DNA of 64,000 nucleotides from Arion vulgaris (GCA_020796225.1 CM036771.1:31564703-31628702); one strand, 5' to 3'; numbered from the stretch's first letter, positions 1-9,560 are shown. Numbers and translations are program-made. Notes: generated from the sequence alone by a model not told the origin.

Positions 1-105
1 AATTGAACACAGGACCTACGTTTTATCGTCCTTCTCCGATAGGACTGGGAACTTGATCTCACCTACACTAAGATCAAGGATCTCTGGAAAAATATCTCGA
101 TGGTT
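1..105 (-). mobile_element. SINE-A fragment, tRNA-derived
   Basis: This matches the middle of the SINE-A family (full copies at 7680-8113 and 58555-58985), including the shared stretch CTCCGATAGGACT and the following GATCTCACC segment. It is cut by the window edge on the left and lacks the tRNA-like head on the right. It sits in the intron just downstream of the CASK exon. Confidence 0.7.
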
Positions 106-212
106 ACAATAATAAAGAACACATGTCAAGAAAAGTAAGATGAATATTTAAAAGTCACAGTGACTACTATTTGGTCACATGAACATGTGACAATATTTCC
201 TGTTTGCCACAC

Positions 213-388
213 CTGAGCTGATGTACTGCCCATCCACCAACTGTGTGGCCACTCCAAACCCTCCTAGCTTGACCGGGGCAGAGTTTTCTGTGGAGGCTAA
301 TAGTATACAGTGTGGCTTGAGGTCTCTGTGTATGATGTTGTTCGTATGACAGTATCTGAGAGCTTCCAGCACCTGCCTCATGTAGTGG
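213..388 (-). CDS. CASK: CASK coding exon, kinase-like domain catalytic-loop region
   Basis: This exon encodes 58 full codons of the CaM-kinase-like domain of CASK, a membrane-associated guanylate kinase scaffold at synapses and epithelial junctions. It begins at the S-HYMRQ helix, continues through [12 protein letters not shown] (catalytic loop; human CASK has HRDVK) and [14 protein letters not shown], and ends just before the expected RVGTPHF activation segment. The metal-binding DFG motif is replaced by GFG, the hallmark of CASK, whose kinase domain works without normal magnesium coordination. The acceptor reads CCCCAACAG then C, and the donor reads CTCAG then GTGTGG. The exon starts by completing a serine codon split AG/C from the previous exon and ends in phase 1, as in vertebrate CASK. 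The segment VDGQYISSG differs from the vertebrate linker and is the least conserved part. The next exon lies left of the window. Confidence 0.93.
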
Positions 389-659
389 CTGTTGGGGATA
401 GAAGAGATACACATGGCATGTTTACACAAGGAAAACTCAAGCATGATGTGACATACTACATCAGTACTATCTAACGTTTTGATATACTGTGGTGCATCTG
501 ACTAATAACTGGACGAGAGGGCGCCATGTGGCAATTGCAATAATACTACTACTAATAATAATAATATATTGTATTTTTACATTTTTACAAATGGTCAATT
601 GACAAGTGTTTTACTCTGACAACCTTTGAGTTTTTCATAATTATTAATAATAATAATTT

Positions 660-1100
660 CTCTCGTCGTTATACGTTACATAGGGTGTACACGTTATTTC
701 TCCATGCCGTTCTATTCTGCGCAACTCGCTAAATCTCCTCCATGGAACTGAGACTGATATTTCTTGCCTCTCTCAGCACAGTTCGTTTTAGGGTCTCCCT
801 AGGTCGTCCTCACTTTCTTGAATCCTTTGCATCCCACTTCAATGCCTGCATTGATATTCTTTGATCATTTCTTCTCAAGGTGTGTCCAACATATATCCAT
901 TTTCTCTGTCTTATAACAGATGTTACTGGTGGGTGACCAGATATTTCTCTGATTTCATCACTTCTGAATTCGTTACATTTTATATTCATTATTTTTCGCA
1001 GACATCTATTTTCAAATGCATTCAACTTGAGTTCTATACCTTTAGTCATTTTCCAACTTTTGCTTGCATATGTTAGGATTGATACATTTGAATTGAAAAT
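660..1100 (-). pseudogene. LINE-1-type tail (family 1), C-terminal RT-associated region
   Basis: The minus strand encodes the C-terminal end of a non-LTR retrotransposon polyprotein: AFENRCLRKIMNIK, then WIYVGHTLRRNDQRIS, then QALKWDAK, followed after a frameshift by RGRPRETLKRT and a RVAQ..AWRN...LCNV terminus. The same ending recurs at 8190-8500, 24135-24510, 27937-28080, 29150-29715 and 38815-39130, which defines one LINE family in this window. This copy is 5'-truncated and frameshifted, so it is a dead insertion in a CASK intron. Confidence 0.75.
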
Positions 1101-1848
1101 TTGTAAATAAAAAAACATACTAGAAGCCAAATACGAGAAATAACAACATGTGATAACATACGAGGCACTGTTATAGTTATAATCTCAAAAAAAATTGCAA
1201 CTATACCGTGCAACAATATCCTTATCTTTTTGTTCTTCTATTTCTTTACTTGTGGCCATTGACTAAGAACTCTAGTATATGTCTCTTCCATCATTCCAAC
1301 AGCCTCAAATGTGAAATATTGTTAAATGGTTACATGAATTGTTCTCAAGCCATACGTACACTACCGTGGGAGGGTCAAGACTGACTCTCAAGAAGAAATC
1401 AAGATTTGTGGTTCCAATCCTGTAAAATTTGTTTGTTCTCTCTGAAAGCTTCTAATACGTGTTCAAGGTCTATTTATTGATCATATTCATTGGTGCCGAT
1501 GTTTCCTCTGGGGTTCTTAAAAAAGCGTTTTATTCTCGAGTTACAATAAACTTAAAGCTGCATATGAATGAGTCTGCATGTATGTTTGTTATATGTGTAT
1601 ACCTGTGTGTATATAAGCTGTTCTTCTGTCTCATATATACACGCAAAAAATGCTTATCGCATGCGTTTATGCAAACACGGTTTGATTAAATCTGACCTGA
1701 TTAATATGTTTTCTGCAGTCGATGTTGTTAATAAAAGACATGACATAGTGAAGATATTTTATGGAGAGCTAGCTGGTTGTGTTTTTTCAGTCTGTATGGC
1801 TATGCAATGGTTGCTACAAGAAACAAAAAATATATTGATCATGAATAG

Positions 1849-2512
1849 TGTAATTTTTGTTTCAAAGCCTCTAAACTTGTTTACTGTCTATTTATTGATC
1901 TGTAGAAGCAGAAGAATTTCTTGTTTCAAAGCCTCTAATACTTCGTTCACTGTTTTTTGATCGTAGAAGCGAATAATTTTTGTTTCCAAAGCCTCTAATA
2001 CTTCGTTCACTGTCTATTTATTGATCGTAGAAGCAGAAGTAATTTCTTGTTTCCAAAGCCTCTAATACTTCGTTCACTGTCTATTTATTGATCGTAGAAG
2101 CAGAAGTAATTTCTTGTTTCCAAAGCCTCTAATACTTCGTTCACTGTCTATTTATTGATCGTAGAAGCAGAAATAATTTCTTGTTTCCAAAGCCTCTAAT
2201 ACTTCGTTCACTGTCTATTTATTGATCGTAGAAGCAGAAGTAATTTCTTGTTTCCAAAGCCTCTAATACTTCGTTCACTGTCTATTTATTGATCGTAGAA
2301 GCAGAAGTAATTTCTTGTTTCCAAAGCCTCTAATACTTCGTTCACTGTCTATTTATTGATCGTAGAAGCAGAAGTAATTTGCTTGTTTCAAAGCTCTAAT
2401 ACTTCGTTCACTGTCTATTTATTGATCGTAGAAGAGAAGTAATTTCTTGTTTCAATAGCCTCTAATAACTTCTTCACTGTTTATTTATTGATCGTAGGAA
2501 GCCCAAGTAATT
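1849..2512. repeat. 67-bp minisatellite, about 10 copies
   Basis: The unit contains TTTCCAAAGCCTCTAATACT, a CACTGTCTATTTATTGATCG segment and AGAAGCAGAAG. Six central copies are almost identical; copies at both ends carry small deletions. It lies within the CASK intron about 370 bases from the exon at 2881. Confidence 0.95.
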
Positions 2513-2880
2513 TGAAACGTTTTTCACAGTCAGGAGAGATATTCGGAACTCACTCACCAGCTAATCAAGTTAATCTGTTGATTCGTATTCATCAAGCCTC
2601 AGCTGTTATACCTAGCAGGTGGCTCAACCTCGAATGAATCTTTTTTTTTTGAACGCTTTATTTTCGACCAGTCGTTCACGACATGCTTGTAGATCGTCAG
2701 TGGTAGGTTGCCTGTTTGCCTACAATAGTCGGCCCCGTAGCATGCGATTTTGGGGCTTAGGTAACCCTTGAATGCGATATCGATTCTAGTGTGAATCGAT
2801 TGTGACTACGCGATCCGTGAGCAATTAAACATACTTATAAATGTATTTAGGTTGTGCACTAAAATAGGTCGCACACTAAC

Positions 2881-2958
2881 CTGGCTACGGCTTCACTGTA
2901 CACAAAACCTGATGACGCCCTCTTGACTATCTCAAAACATAAGTCTGCGCCATCCATA
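2881..2958 (-). CDS. CASK: CASK coding exon, kinase-like domain after the hinge
   Basis: This 78-base exon encodes 25 codons, [20 protein letters not shown] then SEAVA, which match the region just after the hinge of the CASK kinase-like domain (human has RADAGF where this has RASSGF). The acceptor is CTTTCAG followed by T ATG, so the first base completes the phenylalanine codon before MDG. The donor is GCCAG then GTTAGTG, leaving AG to be completed to serine in the next exon at 388. Both phases fit the downstream exon exactly, which shows the pair belongs to one transcript. An ATG-initiated frame extends this exon rightward into the intron, but that extension is repeat translation and not coding. 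I could not find the preceding exon (HPHIVELLET to MLYMVFE) to the right in this window. Confidence 0.93.
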
Positions 2959-2994
2959 CTGAAAGTAAACAAGATAAATGTTAAGTAAACATGA

Positions 2995-3165
2995 TTGCAA
3001 GAATAAAACAAGAACATAACAAGAACACAACAAGAACATAACAAGAATACAACAAGAACATAACAAGAACACAAGAACATAACAAGAACATAACAAGAAC
3101 ACATCAAGAACACAAGAACATAACAAGAACACAAGAACATAACAAGAACACAACAAGAACATTAT
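2995..3165. repeat. ACAAGAACATA/ACAAGAACACA short tandem repeat
   Basis: About 15 imperfect 11-bp units (ACAAGAACATA, with CAC and missing-base variants) begin 37 bases from the CASK acceptor site, inside the intron. On the minus strand this gives a long pyrimidine/GT-rich tract (TTCTTGTTATG) upstream of the acceptor. Confidence 0.9.
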
Positions 3166-3255
3166 CGTTCGTAAGTAACTTGCGATTTCTTTTTTATTCC
3201 AAAGCACAAGTCACAGAATGTGAACTGTAACTTTTCTGAGGAATGAAAGGTGATA

Positions 3256-3472
3256 ACAAGGAGAAGAGACGGGAGAGAGGATGGAAGAGACGGAAGAGAG
3301 GATGGAAGAGACGGAAGAGAGGATGGAAGAGAGGATGGAAGAGACGGAAGAGAGGATGGAAGAGACGGAAGAGAGGATGGAAGAGACGGGAGAGAGGATG
3401 GAAGAGACGGAAGAGAGGATGGAAGAGACGGGAGAGAGAATGGAAGAGAGAATGAAAGAAAAGAAATGAAGA
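3256..3472. repeat. 21-bp polypurine minisatellite
   Basis: The unit GGAAGAGACGGAAGAGAGGAT and shortened forms repeat about 10 times. The plus strand is almost pure purine for over 200 bases, broken mainly by single C and T bases. Such tracts can form triplex structures. The frames that stay open through it (rich in EERMEE or SLPSLPS) are by-products of the repeat. Confidence 0.95.
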
Positions 3473-3521
3473 GAAAAACATCGTATACGACTGTCAGCAA
3501 TGTATTTGCTTTATTCACGAT

Positions 3522-3763
3522 GGTGGCGTCTGTGGCTTAAAGTTTAGTAACTAGGTCTATTAACCCCGACGTTCTGAGTTCGAATCACGCTGCGGACAGT
3601 TTGGTTGCAAATTGTTTGCGTGGATTTTAACAAAGGACGATGGCACCACCCGTTCAGAAAGCAATGGCAAACTACTGGACGTAATAATGCCTAGAAAAAT
3701 CGCAAACAGCGTTAAAAGCTGGGGTTGATTCGCAAAGTCCTGTAAAGGATATGCAATTAACTT
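3522..3763 (+). mobile_element. SINE-F, tRNA-derived, with 12-bp target duplication
   Basis: The element is flanked by a perfect direct repeat TTTATTCACGAT at 3510-3521 and 3764-3775. The head has an A-box-like TGGCTTAAAGT and a B-box-like GAGTTCGAATCAC, as expected for a tRNA-derived pol III promoter. The body includes AGAAAGCAATGGCAAACTAC and ends in TCCTGTAAAGGATATGCAA. A second, diverged copy lies at 38120-38366. Confidence 0.85.
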
Positions 3764-3879
3764 TTTATTCACGATATGTAACTTCAATTGTATTTATTTG
3801 TTGAAATGTTACCTTAATCTAACCCAGTGGTTCCCAAACTTTGCAATACCACGGATCCCCTTTTCAATATCCAGAAGGG

Positions 3880-4300
3880 CAGGTTCCGGAATGAGTGGAT
3901 GTCGTCTATAGAAGTTTCTAACCTCCAGCGGCTTACGTGGATATACTGTCCTGGCATGCGGGTGTTTACGGTAATGAGAGAGCGGCAGGCTTGCATCAAC
4001 AGCATCAATTGTTGGGGAGTTGAAGATGGATAAAGGGGATATTCTTCGGTCTCTTTGCGACTGTCTGTTGGATGAGGACACTCAAATCGATGTTGAATTG
4101 ATCAAGCGATTTAAGCAGTTTGGAGTTACCCGTTGTTCAAGTCGAACTGGATGCCTGAGAGGCAGAGTGAGAGGTGTGTTTAATCAGCGAGCCACATGAG
4201 CCATCAGTATGCATACTCTTCGATATCTGTTGGGGAGACTGAGCACCTATGGGTCTGCCCGGAGTGCAATAACGTCAGTTTAGTAACCAATAACCCTTTT
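3880..4300 (+). pseudogene. LINE family 4 tail with RNase H remnant
   Basis: Frames on the plus strand give LTWIYCPG (the RNase H region that in related LINEs reads YCPGHAGV.GNERAD), then DILRSLCDCLLDEDTQID, then KRFKQFGVTRCSSRTGCLRG and RVRGVFNQRAT, followed by a 3' untranslated end finishing near AGTTTAGTAACCAATAAC. The reading frame is shifted at least twice. This is the clearest copy of the family and serves as the reference for the other tails listed here. It appears to sit inside the hAT-type element. Confidence 0.75.
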
Positions 4301-4539
4301 AAATAAATTTTTCTGCCGCAGACCCCAAAAGTTTATATATATGAAAATAGACAGGAAGGAATTATCTTTGTGTTACAATAGTAAACAATATTTTCAGACT
4401 GCGGGAGACAAAATGATCTTTCATTTTGTCCTTTCAGACATTTAGACTCCGGTCTGGTCCGGGTACTTTGATTTCGCAGCGGAACTAGTTTACCAATTTT
4501 TTTCGACATATTTAAAAAATATATTTTATCTGTTTGGTA

Positions 4540-4810
4540 TGTTAAAGCTCATAATATTTCTTCAAGCGCTTGAGGATGATCCCCTGTTAAAGCTCATAAT
4601 ATTTCTTCAAGCGCTTGAGGAGGATCCCCTGTTAAAGCTCATAATATTTCTTCAAGCGCTTGAGGAGGATCCCCTGTTAAAGCTCATAATATTTCTTCAA
4701 GCGCTTGAGGAGGATCCCCTGTTAAAGGTCATAATATTTCTTCAAGCGCTTGAGGAGGATCCCCTGTTAAAGCTCATAATATTTCTTCAAGCGCTTGAGG
4801 ATGATCCCCT
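4540..4810. repeat. 45-bp minisatellite, 6 copies, with internal palindrome
   Basis: The unit is GTTAAAGCTCATAATATTTC followed by TTCAAGCGCTTGAGGAGGAT and CCCCT. Each unit contains the perfect 12-base palindrome TCAAGCGCTTGA. The period is a multiple of three and has no stop in one frame, which produces a repetitive 91-codon open frame (LKLIIFLQALEEDPL) that I do not treat as a gene. The six copies differ at only a few positions. Confidence 0.95.
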
Positions 4811-4949
4811 ATGAGTACCTCGCGGACACCCCGGGGGTCCACGGACCCCAGTTTTGAACACGCTGATCAACCTATTAAGCTCTCTATTATTTGTATACTC
4901 ACGGCTTTAAAAGAAACCTCCACAACAAGAACACATTATCTTGAAACAC

Positions 4950-5095
4950 ATTCACATAAATTGTTCAGTGGTTACTGAATTTACGCCAAAGCGCTCCGGG
5001 CAAACCCATACGTGCTCAGCAGCTCCCTCTCCCACAGCAAACGTCAAATGATAAACATACTGGTGGTTCTCGTGTCTCGCTTGTCAAAAACGTTC
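4950..5095 (-). pseudogene. LINE family 4 3' end fragment
   Basis: In reverse orientation this matches the 3' end of family 4: a TGGTTACTGAAT start, then GCGCTCCGGGCAAACCCATA and a GTGCTCAGC stretch, parallel to 52645-52862. No coding capacity remains. The rest of 5095-5680 holds only a G-rich run near 5210-5240 and an alternating CG/CA tract at 5335-5375. Confidence 0.6.
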
Positions 5096-5334
5096 TTTAC
5101 TCTACTCTACCCCACATGTATCTAGTTCTACTTGTCAACTACATGCCGTCTCTGTATGGAAGGTTGGTTCAAATGGTTCTCCAACAAGTCTCGGACAATC
5201 CACTACATAACAGGTGGGTGGGTGGGGGTGGGGAAGGGAAAAGAAATAACTCTTAGCTTAATTTTATGAGAGTACGTTGGAGAGATGGGGTTATATAGGA
5301 CAAACGAAATAAGACCGCTTTCCCGAAGCTGTCG

Positions 5335-5376
5335 CCCGCGCGTCCGTCCGCACGTATGCGCGCACACACACACATA
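5335..5376. repeat. Alternating purine-pyrimidine CG/CA tract
   Basis: A run of CGCCCGCGCG, CGCACGTATGCGCGC and then CACACACACACA. It is a simple-sequence tract of the kind that can adopt left-handed DNA. Confidence 0.7.
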
Positions 5377-5679
5377 AGAGATAAAATGCTTACAAAAAAG
5401 TAGAACGATCAATTCTAGTAATGCCCCCATCGATCTGCGCGCGACAAACAACAAGTAAGACTTTGTCTGGTTCAGTAAGACAAGTATGATAACAGATTAG
5501 ATAATAGAGTGTCAAAGGAAGACTTGAGTATAATAAATGTTATTATTCCCCAGTCAGAAAAACAAAGGTAACATTTAGAATAGGAAATAGATAACAATAG
5601 ATATTAGAGTAACATTGAACAGGTTAACAATAGTACGGAAACATTCATATTTGTAATATAGGACATGTGACTGACTGAC

Positions 5680-6079
5680 TGATAGGATCATCATCATTGC
5701 ACTTCGGTGATTAACTATGTTTGCTCCGTTCTCTTTCTTACACAGGAAGATCTCAGTAGCAGTGCATACACTACGTAGCAACGGCGACGGTCCCAATGTA
5801 ATTTTGAAGGTAGTGATATATGTTGTAGGAATTTTATTTTATTAATTTTTTCTAATTAATTTTGCACGGTCAGTAGCTTTCCAGCCTGCTCTTCATCATT
5901 TTGAACTGTCAATGGTTCTTTTACGTGCTAAACTTGAACACGGAACTTACATTTTATCATCCGTCTCCGATATGACTAGGAACTCGCCTATACTGAGATA
6001 AGGTATCTGGACAAATATCCCAATGGCTTCACGAGTGAGCGAACCGGGTATGTTTAGAACGAGAGGCGAGCAGCTAACC
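5680..6079 (-). mobile_element. SINE-A copy, disrupted at its head by a hAT insertion
   Basis: This is a near full-length SINE-A copy in reverse orientation, running from the ATCATCATTGCACTTCGG tail region to GAGCAGCTAACCTCTAC near its tRNA-like head. A 741-bp hAT-type element (6088-6828) interrupts the head, and a short stretch GAGACCCAGAGG beyond 6836 appears to be the displaced remainder. Confidence 0.75.
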
Positions 6080-6087
6080 TCTACCAG

Positions 6088-6828
6088 CAGGGTTGCCAAC
6101 TCAAAATTGACAAAATCGGTCAAACACTGGCCAGAAAGGGCCAAAAATTAGCCAGGAGGAAAAATAGTGTTATTTCAAACTCACATCATAGAAGAGCTCC
6201 AAATCAAGGTCATCATTATCCTGACCACTAAAACCAGCACCATACATTTTATAAGTAGATAAGTTCTGTATCATATTAGGGGATGTAGTCAAATCCTTGC
6301 AACATTTGTTTGATAAGAACAGTGCTGCACTTATTTTCACTATCTTCTCAAGAAGCTACAGCTGGGTTCTATTTCTAGTTTTTCTTGTGACTGATGATAC
6401 AAGAGAGAACACTCTCTCAATAATAGCATTACTAACTGGAGTTATTTAACAAGTCAGAGCAAAGGTGGTAAGCTCTTTAAATAACTCGTGTTGAAGAACA
6501 CTAATCCAAAACGTTTCACTGTTGGTTAAAAATCCTTCTTTTTTAAATTTGGGACTTCTTCTTTCCAATCAACACAAATTATTTTTCTGTGTTGTTCTTC
6601 TATTGCACTATGCATATTTTGTAAATAATACCAGTCAAAACCAATTAAAAAGAATCTATATTAAGTATATTTACCCAATTTTCTTAAGAATTATACACAT
6701 TTTTTAGAAAAAAGTTTACATATGAAAAAAGGCCTAAAATGGCCAAACACGTTATTTGAAGCCAACCACTTTCAAAAAATGTCAAATTTCTCGAATATGG
6801 CTTTAAAAGTGCCAAATTGGCAACCCTG
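6088..6828 (-). mobile_element. Internally deleted hAT transposon with 8-bp target duplication
   Basis: Terminal inverted repeats begin CAGGGTTGCCAACTCAAAAT on the left and, reverse complemented, CAGGGTTGCCAATTTGGCAC on the right. The flanks TCTACCAG (6080-6087) and TCTACGAG (6829-6836) match at 7 of 8 bases. On the minus strand around 6350-6450 a remnant reads SNAIIERVFSLVSSV then TRKTRNRTQL, which fits the C-terminal dimerisation region of hAT transposases (SN..VERVFS...T..RNRL). The rest of the transposase is missing, so the copy is non-autonomous. It is inserted in a SINE-A copy. Confidence 0.8.
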
Positions 6829-6894
6829 TCTACGAGACCCAGAGGAAAGAAAAGTTACATTATCAGTATATAAATGACAATTTTTAGTTTTACT

Positions 6895-7135
6895 GATATA
6901 GCTCATCATCATCATCATCAAGTAGCATGTACCTTCCGGAACTTGGCTCCCATGACAGCAGTCTTGAAAAACTTATGTGCAAGTTGACCAGCGTCAGCTG
7001 CAGTCATTCTCAGATCGTCAATGACATCTTGCACCCATAGTCTTCCTCTCATTCTTCTTCCAGGCACCACTCCCTCCAAAATTACCTACTCTAGGCACTC
7101 ATGTCGTTTGATGTGTCCGAATTGGATTGGCTACC
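6895..7135 (-). pseudogene. LINE tail ending in ATG triplet run
   Basis: The minus strand reads FGHIKRHECLE, then VILEGVVPGRRMRGRLWVQD, then VIDDLRMTAADAGQLAHKFF and KTAVMGAKFRKVHAT before a GATGATGATGATGATGA tail. This is the usual terminal segment of a non-LTR retrotransposon reading frame followed by a simple-repeat tail. It is 5'-truncated. From 7140 to 7680 I see no recognisable feature. Confidence 0.65.
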
Positions 7136-7679
7136 GAATATAAAAAAAACGGGTTGTGGCTGGCTTAAATTTATGTTCTATTTTCCCATTGCAGGTGTAT
7201 GTATAAAATAAGCTGCAGTTTTCTGAATTATAAACCGATTTTTATGAGTAATATACCATTTTATAGGTAAATGAATCTTCTTTAAGATAGATTTAAAAGA
7301 AAAACACAGTGGCTCTTCCACCAGCTTGTGTGAGTCAATAAGTTTTAAACCAGAAAAAACATATAGAACAGTAGAAAGGAGGACAGAACTTACAGTAATA
7401 GAAACAATTGGAATCAATATCAAACTATGCATTGGACTAATAGTAGGGTGGTTCAGGACGAAATGCAGTACTTTCATCCAAGACTGAAACGATGGCAGTG
7501 ATGCAGTACTAATATTAGAAACGGAAAATTGTCATGGGAGGCTGTATTATTAACTTAATGGCATCAGATTCCATGAGAACTCACATCGAAGGTGGATTGT
7601 CTCCGTCTTGTCTAGCTACAAACTGTGAAACATGGTGAGAAGTTAACGTTGACGTTATTGGGTCAAGTGTATTGCAGTT

Positions 7680-8113
7680 ATTGATTGATAGAACCATCAT
7701 CATTGCACTTCAGTGATTAACTATGCGTGCTCCGTTCTCTTTCTTACACATGAAAATCTCAGCTGCAGTGCACGAACTCCGTAGCATCGACGAGGGTCCC
7801 TGATGTAATTTTTGATGATGGTGAAGATATTTTTGTAGCAATTTTTTTAATTAATCTTTTCTAATGAATTTTGCATGGGCAGCGGTTTTTCAGCCTGCTC
7901 TTCTTGATTTTGAACTGACAAGGGTTCTTTTAGGTGCTCAAATTGAACACGGGACCTACGTTTTATTGTCCGTCTCCGATAGGACTAGGGCCTCGATCTC
8001 ACCTACACTAAGATCAGGGATCTCTAGAAAAATATCCAGATGGCTCCACGAAGGAGCGAACCTGGTATCTTTGGCACGAGAGACGAGCACTTAACCTCTA
8101 GGCCATAGAGATC
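7680..8113 (-). mobile_element. SINE-A, full-length reference copy, tRNA-derived
   Basis: Read on the minus strand, the element starts with an A-box TGGCCTAGAGG (consensus TRGCNNAGYGG) and a B-box AGGTTCGCTCC spaced as in a tRNA, then a roughly 350-base body with GTCCTATCGGAGACGGACAA, GCACCTAAAAGAACCC and TGTGTAAGAAAGAGAACGGA, and ends in an ATCAATCA-type tail. At about 430 bases it is long for a SINE. Related copies are at 1-105, 5680-6079, 19220-19352, 32456-32785, 58555-58985, 59318-59358 and 59815-59985. Confidence 0.85.
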
Positions 8114-8189
8114 CTTAAAGAAAGAAGGAGAATAAGAACTGAACTAAATATAGAAGACATACATCAAAGAACATAATCAGATATCATAA

Positions 8190-9560
8190 TAATAATAATT
8201 CCTCTCGTACCGTTATACGTTACATAGGGCCTGCAAGCAATTTCTCCATACCGCTCTATCCTGGGCAACCCGCTCAATCTCTTCCATGGAACTGAGACCG
8301 ATATTTCCTGCCTCTCTCAGCAAAGTTCGCTTCAGGGTCTCCTTAGGTCGACCTCTCTTTCTTGAACCCTTTGCATCCCACTTCAATGCCTGCTTTGATA
8401 TTCTTTGATCATTTCTCCTCAAGGTGTGCCCAACATATCTCCATCTTCTCTTTCTTATAACAGTTGTCACTAGTGGTTGACCAGACCACAGAGTAACTCG
8501 AACCTATTCTTAAGTTCGAGCTGATATTCCTTTTTTACCTCATTATTTTGTAGTCTTTGACTGTCTATTTGCAGTTGTTCTTTTTAGTATGGTGAATTTT
8601 CAATTTCAGTTTCAATTTACCTATGCATAGATTATGATCACTTCCTACATCTGCCCCTCTGTATGCACGGACATCCAGCAATGATGTTCTAAATTGTGTA
8701 TTTATGCACATATGGTCAATCTGATTCCTGGTCACTCCATCTGGTGAGTGCCAAGTAAGTTTATGAATTTCCTTATGTGCAAAGATGGTACCTCCAATTA
8801 CTAAGTTTGACAGCATACTTAACTCCGCCAGTCTTTCTCCATTCTCATTCATTGTGTTTATTCCTTGTTTTCCTATAGCTCTCTCTACCCCTACATTATC
8901 ACTTCTAACCTTGGCATTAAAGTCCCCATTACTACTAACAGATCATGTTTTTGGGTCTTGTTAATTTGATCTTGTAGTTGCTCATAAAATGTGTCTTTCT
9001 TATCATCGTGAGCCTCATTTGTTGGTGCATAACACTGCAGTATTGTCATATTGACATGCCTGGTACTGAAGCGGGCTCTAATTATCCGACTCGAGATGGG
9101 TTCCCATTCTAACATGCTCTTTGCTACTCTAGGTGTAATCACTCCTTCCCACTCCTTCAAAATGCTTACCATCTTCTCTTCCTGAATATATGAAAGTTAA
9201 TCCACTAACTATCTGTTCCAGGCCATCTCACCTCACTTAACCCAAGTATGTCCAGCTGTATCTCTTCATTTCTTCTGCAATTTGGGCTGATTTTGTAGCC
9301 GTGGCCATCGTTCTCACATTCCAAAATCCAATTTTAGTTGTGTCTTTGAGCCAAGTAATGCACAAGTCGGGTTGCTGACTTCCGCAAGGCGGCTTTCATC
9401 AGCAACCGTCATTGATGCACTAGGTGCACCGCACACCACCTGGCTGGTCGGTTTACCGGTATGGCGTCCTTTCTTACAAGTTTCTGTAGCTATTTAAATT
9501 TCTTGTAATGAGGTAGCTGGCCTCACGCACAAGTCCTCCTCCTTTTCATCCGGGCTTGGA
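8190..9560 (-). pseudogene. LINE family 1 deletion derivative: 5' region and endonuclease joined to tail
   Basis: On the minus strand the order is a 5' leader (about 9560-9215), an APE-type endonuclease region (WEGVITPRVAKSMLEWEPIS, then ILQCYAPTN, DLLVVMG, MNENGERLAELSMLSNLVIG, IHKLTWHSPDG, QIDHMCIN and GADVGSDHN with the SDH catalytic-site signature), and directly after it the C-terminal tail RRWRYVGHTLRRNDQRIS to RVAQDRAVWRNCLQALCNV. The reverse transcriptase that should lie between them is absent, with the junction near 8490-8500. Frames are also broken within the endonuclease. It is therefore an internally deleted copy. Confidence 0.8.

Larger units (their letters stand above)
389..2880 (-). 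other. CASK intron between the two recognised exons
   Basis: This 2.5-kb intron is bounded by a GTTAGT donor at its upstream (right) end and a CAACAG acceptor at its left end. It holds a LINE tail (about 660-1100) and a 67-bp minisatellite (1849-2512). From 389 to 660 there is only AT-rich sequence with a short AAT-type run, and from 1100 to 1440 I see nothing recognisable. One diverged copy of the minisatellite unit stands alone near 1445-1480. The interval 2513-2880 is unassigned apart from a T-run near 2640. Confidence 0.8.
3825..4865. mobile_element. hAT-type non-autonomous element with nested LINE tail and minisatellite
   Basis: The left end reads CAGTGGTTCCCAAAC and the reverse complement of the right end reads CAGCGTGTTCAAAAC, both followed by GGGGTCC or GGATCCCC-like sequence, which is a typical hAT terminal style. 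The flanks ATCTAACC (3817-3824) and ATCAACCT (4866-4873) look like an 8-bp target duplication with one indel. The interior holds a LINE family 4 tail (about 3880-4300) and a 45-bp tandem array. No transposase remains. The end assignments are mine by eye. Confidence 0.6.

Noticed and set aside
2640..2780. Possible SINE-E copy near the CASK exon
   Set aside because: Only a short GAACGCTTTATT.. and TCGACCA-like match is visible. Too diverged to support without alignment.
3162..3540. Arg/Glu- and Ser/Leu/Pro-rich frames on both strands
   Set aside because: They are by-products of the polypurine array in an intron.
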